DNA of 64,000 nt from Hydrangea macrophylla (Eukaryota > Streptophyta > Magnoliopsida > Cornales > Hydrangeaceae). The stretch spans positions 70,348,864 through 70,412,863 of the forward strand of contig CM066993.1 of NCBI GenBank assembly GCA_033977485.1, written 5' to 3'. Under the pieces are notes generated by a model, which saw nothing but the letters and a program-made list of their open reading frames with translations, was not told the DNA's origin and searched no databases. A program made the position numbers and the translations under genes. Of this stretch, positions 56,371-64,000 are shown piece by piece (positions within the stretch are counted from its first letter, which is position 1; every line of letters starts with the position of its first letter).

Positions 56371-57055
56371 TAGAGGTGTCAAACGGGGCGGCCCGCCCCG
56401 CCCCGCCACCTTAACGAGTTGGGTGAATTTTGGCGAGTCACGGGGCGGGTCGGCGAAATAAACGGGGCGGGGCGAATTGACTCGGTAAGGGATATAGAGT
56501 GATTCGCCCCAGCCCACTAATTCGTGGGTCAACGGGGCGAGGCAAGGCGGGGCGGCTAACTCGCGGGTTGGTTGGCGAATTAGCCCGCGAGTTGCTTGCA
56601 AAAACTTATTTTTAATTTTAATAAAAAAAATTTCTAAAAAATAGTTTAATAAAATACTTTATTTAAAAATAGTTTGTTGAAAAAAGTATTTGGAAACTTA
56701 TTTAAAAAAAAAAAATTTATTTTCTACTTAAAAGTTTAATAAAATTGTTTATTAATAAATAGTTTATTTGAAAACAATTAAATAAAAATATTTTATTCAC
56801 GGGTTGACGAGGCGGGGCGGGGTGGGTCTGCGAGGCGAGGCGGGTTACGAGGCGACGCGAGTTGGTGGCGAGTCGGTGGGTTAGACGAGCTGGGTCACGG
56901 GGCGAGTTGTGGGTTGCAAAAATGGAAGTCGACCCGGACCCATACCCAATGAATTGAGTCACGAGCTGAATTCAACCACGGGGCGAGACGAGTTGCGACT
57001 CGCCAAATGGCGAATCGGGGCGGGGCGGTGCAATTCGCCCCGTTTGACACCCCTA
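56371..57055. mobile_element. GC-rich hAT-type MITE inside B integrase (685 bp)
   Basis: TAGAGGTGTCAAACGGGGCG at left and, inverted, TAGGGGTGTCAAACGGGGCG at right; exact eight-base duplications GACAGATG at 56363-56370 and 57056-57063. The ends are full of GGGGCGG/CGAGTC words with an AT-rich centre. Non-coding. Closely akin in ends to 12044-12358. The insertion separates FHPQTD from the GQSER motif. Confidence 0.92.
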
Positions 57056-57063
57056 GACAGATG

Positions 57064-57824
57064 GACAAAGTGAGCGTGTTAACCAGATCATGGAGGATAT
57101 GCTTAGGGCTTGTGTTATTGATTTTGAAGAATCTTGGGAAACACACTTGCCATTGGTTGAATTTGCCTATGACAACAGTTATCACATGAGTATTGGGATG
57201 GCTCCGTTTGAAGCATTGTACGGACGACCATGTCGTTCTCCATTGTGTTGGGCAGAAGTCGGAGATACAGAATTGTTGGGACCAGATTTGGTTAGAGAAA
57301 CCAACGAAAAGATTTCTTTGGTCAAGGAAAGGATGAGAACCGCTCAAAGTCGGTATAAGAGTTATGATGATCAACGCCGGAGAGATTTAGAATTTAGTAT
57401 TGGAGATCACGTACTCCTTAAGGTTTCACAGACCCGAGGAGTGGTACGTTTTGGTCTCAAGAGAGGGAAGTTAGCTCCGCGTTTCATTGGACCATTCGAG
57501 ATTTTGGAACGTGTCGGGAAAGTGGCATATCGACTGGCGCTGCCACCGAAGATGTCTAGGGTTCACAATGTATTTCATGTGAGTATGCTGAGAAAGTACA
57601 TACGAGACCCCTCGCACGTGGTTAGTTATGACGATATTGAGACGAGTCATAACATTTCTTACAAGGAGAGGCCTGTGAAGATTCTCGATCAAAGTATCAA
57701 GAAGTTGAGAAATAAGGATATCCCGTTGGTGAAGGTTCAGTGGAATCACCATGACGAGAACGAAGCCTCGTGGGAAGTTGAAGCTGAGATGAGGAAGAAG
57801 TATCCGGAGTTGTTTCATGACTAG
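57064..57824 (+). pseudogene. Element B integrase end and chromodomain-like tail
   Basis: Uninterrupted from the residues following the MITE: GQSERVNQIMEDMLRAC, LPLVEFAYDNSYH, GRPCRSPLCWAEVGD, RFGLKRGKLAPRFIGPFEIL, HNVFHVSMLRKY and the tail WNHHDENEASWEVEAEM with KYPELFHD, then TAG (57822-57824). It is very like the fragment in C. Confidence 0.9.
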
Positions 57825-57856
57825 TTAGTCTTGATTTCGGGGACAAAATCCTGTTT

Positions 57857-57869
57857 AAGGGAGGGAGGG
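57857..57869 (+). other. Polypurine tract of element B
   Basis: AAGGGAGGGAGGG directly before the 3' LTR TGTAATAACC. Confidence 0.92.
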
Positions 57870-60639
57870 TGTAATAACCTGCATTTTCATTTCATATTTA
57901 AATTCAATTGTATTGTTTACTCTTATTTTAATTACAATTCTTATGTGTAGAATTTATTTCTCGCTTGATTTCATATTTGAAATTCTTATTGGGGCCAAAC
58001 TGCAATTTTACAAAATTAGTAATACCTGTGTGGGATTTCAAAACTGTATTTGAAAATGGTGAAAATATTTTCTCTTAACTCAATCAGTACTTTTATAAAA
58101 CCAGGGAATCGATTCTTACGTTAAAATGAATTTTTCGTGTTTTTGTGGTGATCACCGCGCCCCAAAAATACCAGTTTACTTCCAAAACTGTCCGCGCCGT
58201 GCTAAACTTCCACAGATTTTGGAAGTGATATAAAGCAAGATTTTACACTTGCTTTTTTTCCATTTATGGCAACTCATCATTGGATGTGCCTTGTTTGGTT
58301 ATGCTTGTAGTGTGTGTGTAATTGTTGTGCCATAAGCTAGTTTTCCCAAACAACATCAAGTTACCCCCCTAGTACTCTACATGACCTTTCAACCAATTTG
58401 GGACATTTGCAGTTTAGAATCTGTGTATATGTGTATACGTATATACATATGTGCTGTGTATAATTGATATTTATGATATTATCTAATTTAAATCTTTTGT
58501 TGAGTATAAGTGAAAGAACTTGGGGACCAAGTTCAAGAATCCTTTATAAACACATACACTCTCCATTACTCTCAGTTTCCTGCACATTACATTCACAGAG
58601 AGAAAAGAGAGAACTTGAGAGTCCACATTTTCTGAATTTTTAAAGGAAGAACAGTCCCCATAGCCAAAGCTTGGGTTTGAAATTCTAGCTTGTTATTCTT
58701 TCTCAACAATTCCTTCTACTCTTATCACAGTGAGTATTACTAACTCACTTGGAATGAAATTTCATGTTTATTTGCTGTGTATTTCTTAATTTTGTAAATC
58801 ACCATGGTTGATTTCACGTATGAACTCCATAGCTTTGAAAATCAAGATTTTTCAATCTCAACCAAAATCTGTTTTCTTAGATAATAATGAAAGATTATGG
58901 AGTAATTAGACTATGTTTAAAGTATTGAGGCCTAATTTGTTCATATGAAAAAGTATATAAGAAATTAAGTCTTACCATCTTTTAATCTTTCATAAAATTC
59001 AAGAGTTATAGATTGAATCATGTAAAATTGACTTTGGATTCTAAATCCTCATGAAAAACCAAAAAGAATCATATATTACATGCCCTATTTGTTTCCGGAT
59101 TTGAAAATGGGTCAAAATGGACCCTTAAACTGAAAACAGAGCAGTTCTAACGAAGAAGATGAAGCCAATGCAAGAACTCGCGCGCGCGATTGCGCGAGCG
59201 GCCCGCGCGAACGACCTGCACGCGCGGGGTGGCTGGTCCCAGGCAGACAGAAGAGATTATATAAGAAAAAGGAAAAATAGGCAGGTCGCGCGAACGACCC
59301 CTAGCGCGAGCGACCCGCGCGCACGACTTCTGGCAGTTTCTAGTTTCTGCTTTTTTTGTGATAAGGGATTGTTTGGGGTAAAATTTATATACTGTTTGAG
59401 TACTGTTTGGGAAATTTATTAAATCAGAGTCTTAATTTGATATGCTTGAACGATTAAAACAATGAATTGTGACTTATCAATCCCCGTACGCACATCGATT
59501 ATATAATTCAGTTAATTGCCTCATGTTTTAAAGTTCATAACATACATGTGGTGTCAGTTGTACATGCATGGTGAGTGTGAATGTTGGTCAGTGTGGAAAA
59601 GAGTAATGATCAGTGTGGCATAGTGAGTGTGGTTGAGATTGTGTTGTGGACACTCCCTGGTAAGTGAGTACCAAAGTGTGTTGTGATTGAGATTGCGGCG
59701 AGGGTGTCTTTGAAATGCGACGGTGGCAAACTGGACACTCCCTGACGACCATGGTAGCGTCAAAGTGTGTGAAGCCGAACTTGGACATTCCCTGGCACCC
59801 ATGGAAGTGCTAAAGTGTGGCCTACGGACACTCCCTGATACCCGAGTCTGGATACTGCGTGAGGGTTCCTCCGGTATTTGCATGGTGGATTAGGTAGTCA
59901 AAGTGTGAGGCAATGGACACTCCCTGGTACCCCGGACCAAAGTGTGAGGCAAACTGGACATTCCCTGGCACCCCTGTGCTAAAGTGTGGCTATCGGAGTA
60001 TTTCAAAGATACTGGTATGTGATGGTGGGTTGTTGGGTTTTGTCGAGAGAAAAGAGTCTGTAAGATGAGATGGTGCATTGTCCTCATACACGGTCACATA
60101 TATGTGAATTTCACCTTTCAAATAATATTGTGGTTGTTTCTTAAAATGAACTTCTTGTTTTAATATTGGATTAAATGAGAAATGTAAAATGGTAAATGAG
60201 TATGTGTTACATTCAAAGTTATGTTTTTAATACTCACCAGCTTCTTGAAGCTGACGACATTGATGCGTCCTGGACATTCGTGTTCAGGTTTTTCAGGTTA
60301 TGAACAGGCTGAGCATTACGACTATGCAAATTGAGAAAACAACTGCTGGGAACAGAATTTACTTTCATATGCTTTTAGTTGAATTGATTTTGTAATATTA
60401 ATGTCTGTATTAGATATTAAGTTATTGGTTTGATTTAAGGCAGTTTGTGCCTTTAGAGACCCCGTGCTGTAATATGTAATAAGTTAGAAAAATATTTATA
60501 AGGTTTGATTGCTCTACTCTGATCATTGTTTTTGTTGTTCGACGTTTGAGACGGAATCGATCCTTCAAACTGTCGCGACCTATGGGTCCATAAAGGAAAT
60601 TCAAAGCTTTCCTTATTTATGCTACGTCGTGGCGTGACA
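57870..60639 (+). mobile_element. 3' LTR of element B
   Basis: 2770 bp; same layout as the 5' LTR, with CG-rich block 59174-59325, hairpin array 59641-59985 and GCTT/AAGC box 60233-60280. The terminal box reads GTCGTGGCGTGACA here. Confidence 0.93.
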
Positions 60640-60860
60640 GTATCAACTATTGAACTATTACAAGTTATAAATGATAACCATTAAATTCAGTGAGGGTAAC
60701 TCCTTTAATCAAACTGATCATCCGATTACTAACGTCTTAATAGATTAAGACCGACAACACATTCTGAAAGGAGAACAGACTCGACAGTAGTTCACTTCTA
60801 TAAATACACCATTACTTCATCCACCATTTTTAAAAACATATGCATAGTCCACCGTATGTC

Positions 60861-61117
60861 ATGGACACCACATTTGTCCATCCCCAACTTTTAAGAACAT
60901 ATGTCTAGTTCACCGCACTACAGGTATACAACGCTTTAAGCAATAGTACATCATTCTATGCCACGACTTAGCGACGTCTACCAGTGATCACGGTCCACTG
61001 CATGTCATACACACCTTCGTGTGTCTACCGCTTTTAAGAACAAATGATTAGATCATCTGGCTATCTTAGGGCTACTAGTCCGGTTCACCGCATGTCATAG
61101 ACACCTTCGACTGTCTA
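60861..61117 (-). repeat. Hairpin array in LTR of H
   Basis: Three hairpins in the common frame CACCG(C/T)ATGTCAT...CTTTTAAGARCA: ATGGACA/TGTCCAT (60861-60881), ACACAC/GTGTGT (61009-61024) and TAGACA/TGTCTA (61098-61117). Stem sequences differ but pair each time. Confidence 0.75.
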
Positions 61118-61461
61118 CCACTTTTAAGAGCATATGATCGACCAAGACCTGCCCACACAAGATTCCTGAATCTTAACAAAACTACTTAAGTTCAACTCTA
61201 ACATCGATGCATGACAATCCCAATGTGGCCTAACTACTTTGAATTAAACGAACGACAACTCCAAAGGATTCACAACTATACGTTATCTATTGCCTCAACC
61301 ATTATTCGTAATCTTATCGTCACTACGATCCTATATTGTATTAACTCAGTATCACGTCTATATTACAACAGTATTGCATGCAAGGAAATTCATAGGAGTA
61401 TGTAAACAACTAAGCAGTTATAATATAAACTAAACATGAATATCAACATTCTATAAATTCT

Positions 61462-61669
61462 AATCAATTGAGATAGAGGGCCAATCGATTGATATTAAAA
61501 TAGTAATAATCGATTGGGAGAAAATCCAATCGATTGGATCACAATCCATGCCAATCGATTGCTAACTTTGGCAATCGATTGGGATACCTACATTGGCAAT
61601 CGATTGCATAAAATAAAAATCGATTGGGTTATGTAAGATGGCAATCGATTGGGGAAAATCGAATCGATT
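61462..61669. repeat. Regularly spaced AATCGATT palindromes
   Basis: AATCGATT starts at 61483, 61508, 61528, 61553, 61573, 61598, 61618, 61643 and 61662; the intervals are 25, 20, 25, 20, 25, 20, 25, 19. A variant AATCAATT is at 61462. A second cluster (AATTGATT, AATCAATT, AATCGATT) starts at 62410, 62440, 62460, 62485 and 62505. Confidence 0.93.
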
Positions 61670-61860
61670 AGGACTTCGTCTTCTTCATAGTGAAGATAGT
61701 CCAGCATATAAAAATATGGGAAGACATGATTTATGCATCTCTTCTTCATTTAAACATACTTTAATGTCAATAGGGTGTTACCAAGTGAGTTTAGAACTCA
61801 CCATAGGGTTAGAGGGTGTGTTTGGATGTGAGATAGAAGCTTGGACTCCAATTTAAGTCA

Positions 61861-61886
61861 TCCTCCTCCTCCTCCTCCTCCTCCTC

Positions 61887-61933
<47 letters not shown>
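61861..61933. repeat. (TCC)n(TC)n microsatellite
   Basis: About ten TCC units followed by about 21 TC units, inside the LTR of H. Confidence 0.95.
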
Positions 61934-61936
<3 letters not shown>

Positions 61937-62624
61937 AGATCCAGTCCCACATTAGATAAATATGAAAAATTAGTCTGATATATGTAGAACCAAGTGGGCT
62001 ACTACTAACAACTTGGGCTTAAGCATTTTAAGGGCCAATGTGGTAGGCCCGTCGAGTTGTTGGGCTAGTGGACCACTTGGGGCGTTACACACACACACTC
62101 TCTCTCTCTCTCTCTCTCTCCTTCTCTCTCTTCTCCGTTTTTCTTTTCTTTCCTTGGTCTTCTTCTTCTTCTTCTTCTCCTATTCTCAGTCCATGGATGT
62201 GTGTGTGAGTGTATATATGTGAATATATATATATATGTGTGTGTGTGTGCGTGTATATATGTATATAAACACACGCAAACACTATTTCTCTCTCTAAAAC
62301 CAATTTCTGGAACCAGAAATACGCCCAAAATGATGACATATATATAAACAAATATTTGTTCACATGGCCTCTCCCCAACCAGAGTAAAAGAATCTGTCCT
62401 GCTGCTGCCAATTGATTGGGGTTAGGTATTAAATGCTCCAATTGATTGGTATAAGTGGCAATCAATTGGTATCCAAGATAAGGCAATTGATTGGGAAACT
62501 TGCCAATCGATTGGTATACAGATTATACCAAAGGTAAGGCTAAACTCATACAAGTATTTAAAAGAAGCTTACAATGTCTTATTCATATAATACATTACAT
62601 AAATATAGGGCATTACATTATCCA

Positions 62625-62990
62625 TCACTTATCAAAGATTTCCTCCCAAAATTCGAAGTAAGCAGGGTTAAAACAAAAACAGAAACTTATCTCGCATCTT
62701 TGACTCCAATTCCCATGAACTTTTCCTTCATCGTGGTGCTTCCACTGAATCTTTACTAGCAAAATCTCTTTGTTTCTGAGCTTCTTCACTCCTCGGTCTA
62801 GAATACGCACTGGTCCTTCATTGTATGTCACATTCTCGTTCACCTTGATATCTTCAAAACTGATCTCGTGTGCTGGGTTGTGGGCACACTTTCTCAACAT
62901 ACTGATTTGGAACACATTGTGCACTCCTGACAACTTCGATGGCAATGCAAGTCTGTAGGCTACTTTTCCAACACGATCTAGGATCTCGAA
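62625..62990 (-). pseudogene. Element H chromodomain-like tail
   Basis: The frame reads PSKLSGVHNVFQISMLRK, then GPVRILDRGVKKLRNKEILLVKIQWKHHDEGK; after a one-base shift near 62728 the usual WELES-type end follows in another frame to a stop near 62669. Same domain as in A, B and C. Confidence 0.82.
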
Positions 62991-63772
62991 TGATCCAATG
63001 AATCATGGCAACAGTTTGCCTCTCTTCTATACAAATCTGACGATACCTTGAATTGGCAAAATTTTGAGCAGTACATGATCTCCAACTGCAAACTCTAGAT
63101 CTTTCCGTCGCTTGTCAGCATAGCTCTTGTGTCTAGATTGCACTGTCTTCATCTTCTCTCGTATAATTTGGATCTTCTCACTAGTTTCTCGAATCATCTC
63201 AAGCCAAAGTAGTTGAGTATCTCAAATTTCGACCCAACAGAGCGATGATCAGTAAGGTATTCCATATAGAGCTTTGAACAGTGCCATCCCTATGCTCCTG
63301 TAATAGTTGTTGTTGTTATAGGCAAACTCATTCAAAGAATGCGTCTCCCATGAACTCTCAAATTCAATGACACAGGCTCGCAACATATCCTCCATCACTT
63401 GATTGACTCGTTCTGTTTGACCGTCTATCTATGGATGAAAGGCTAAACTCAAGTTCAATGACGTTCCCATTGCTGTTTGTAGGCTCTTCCAGAATTCTGC
63501 GGTGAAGCGCGAATCTTGATCTGAAACTATTGAGATAAGTACCCCGTGTAGTTGTACAACTTGTTGTAGATACATCCGGCTCAATCGTTCCACTGGGTAT
63601 GCCATCCACTACCAAATAGCATCATGATTTTGCTGTGACTTTGGCAAACTAACCACAAAATCCATGGTGATGTGTTCCTATTTCCATTAGGGAATCGATA
63701 GCAGTTGTAGTAGTCCAGGTGGTTTCTGATGTTCTGCCTTCATTTGTTTGCAAATAAGACATTGTGATACAT
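62991..63772 (-). pseudogene. Element H integrase, badly broken
   Basis: Pieces of the integrase (sites equivalent to VSDRDARF, MTYPVERLSRMYLQ and CLICKQMKAEHQ) are read in different frames on the minus strand. The start of the zinc domain is cut near 63773 by an unrelated sequence. Confidence 0.75.
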
Positions 63773-64000
63773 ACTGATCGGGAGAGAACAAATCCTAATT
63801 ATACGCCTTAATTCACATTTGTTAGTATTTTTATCCTATTTTTGTATATTTTTACTTCATTTTCTATTTTCTGTCTGGATTTGGAGAAAAGTAAGGATTC
63901 CAGGCTAAATAAGGAGAAAAAGCAAGCTGAAAAAAGCTAAAAAAGGCACCTCGCGCGCTTGGTTTGCTCGCGGGAAACTCAAGAAATCGCTCGCACGACC
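63773..64000. mobile_element. Unidentified insertion at the right edge, LTR-like
   Basis: TGATCGGGAGAGAACAAATCC starts abruptly within the integrase of H and runs off the window; it includes a CG-rich piece (63951-64000) like those in the LTRs of A, B and C. A TG start and the setting suggest an LTR, but the other end is not visible. Confidence 0.45.

Larger units (their letters stand above)
48814..60639 (+). mobile_element. Element B: full-length chromovirus (Tekay/Del-like)
   Basis: LTRs 48814-51581 and 57870-60639, PBS, an extra ORF, gag, protease, RT, RNase H, integrase with chromodomain-like tail, and PPT, flanked by GTATC duplications (48809-48813, 60640-60644). Total 11.8 kb, of which 0.7 kb is a nested MITE. 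The LTRs differ by scattered substitutions and small indels (more than those of C), so B is older than C but still well preserved. Several stops and frameshifts disable the genes. Confidence 0.94.
60645..62616 (-). mobile_element. H 3' LTR, main part, right of element B
   Basis: Continues the LTR begun at 48304. Holds a hairpin array (60861-61117), two clusters of spaced AATCGATT-type palindromes (61462-61669, 62410-62512), a TCC/TC microsatellite (61861-61933), CT and TTC runs (62094-62180) and a TG/TA run (62215-62265). Ends GGGCATTACA. Confidence 0.85.
48304..64000 (-). mobile_element. Element H: chromovirus, split by element B, 5' part off the right edge
   Basis: In minus orientation: integrase fragments (63772-62950), chromodomain-like tail and the 3' LTR (62616-48304 with B inside). 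LTR ends are TGTAATGCCC (62616) and GGGGCATGACA (48304). Removing B and one GTATC leaves an LTR of about 2.48 kb. The integrase is broken by substitutions and frameshifts and is interrupted near 63773 by another sequence. Confidence 0.85.

Overview
This is nuclear DNA of a flowering plant, almost certainly a dicot. It is AT-rich and intron-bearing, carries plant-specific gene families (AP2/ERF, F-box, a probable plant elicitor peptide precursor), and is dominated by LTR retrotransposons nested in one another, with MITEs between. The shape of the elicitor-peptide C-terminus is closest to the Solanaceae type I know, which hints at an asterid, but the species cannot be fixed.

Layout. 1-877 is the 3' part of a long LTR (family B) inserted into element A. 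A (878-8694, minus) is a broken Ty3/gypsy chromovirus whose 5' LTR is at 5862-8694. 8695-14342 is a gene island: a minus-strand F-box gene with a one-base frameshift (8991-10237), two hAT-type MITEs and spacer. 14343-33566 is one nest: a Tourist-like MITE (TSD TTA) split by a Ty1/copia element D (14467-33451, minus, TSD CTTTT), which is itself split by solo LTR F (16565-20380, TSD AGTGA), by the deletion-derivative gypsy element C (21916-28734, minus, TSD CCGGC) and by solo LTR G (29084-32314, TSD GGTAC). 33570-44879 is the second gene island: a short ERF transcription factor (34676-35104), several hAT and foldback MITEs, and a two-exon minus-strand gene (41823-40152) that I read as a PROPEP (elicitor peptide precursor). 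44880-47935 is a decayed copia element. 48304-64000 is element H (minus chromovirus), whose 3' LTR is split by the full-length gypsy element B (48814-60639, plus, TSD GTATC). B's integrase is in turn split by a 685-bp hAT MITE (TSD GACAGATG).

Two observations stand out. First, the PROPEP-like gene: the exons join in phase with good splice signals, yet the peptide-bearing exon is only 78 nt and would be missed by ORF calling. Second, all five long chromovirus LTR families (A, B, C, F, H) carry, at about 57-81% of LTR length, a small array of hairpins in which one part is constant and the stem sequence changes on both sides together between copies. That is covariation expected of a selected RNA or single-strand DNA structure, and I know of no description of it as a shared LTR module. 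None of the retroelement polyproteins in the window is intact; all pairings, TSDs and counts were read by eye.
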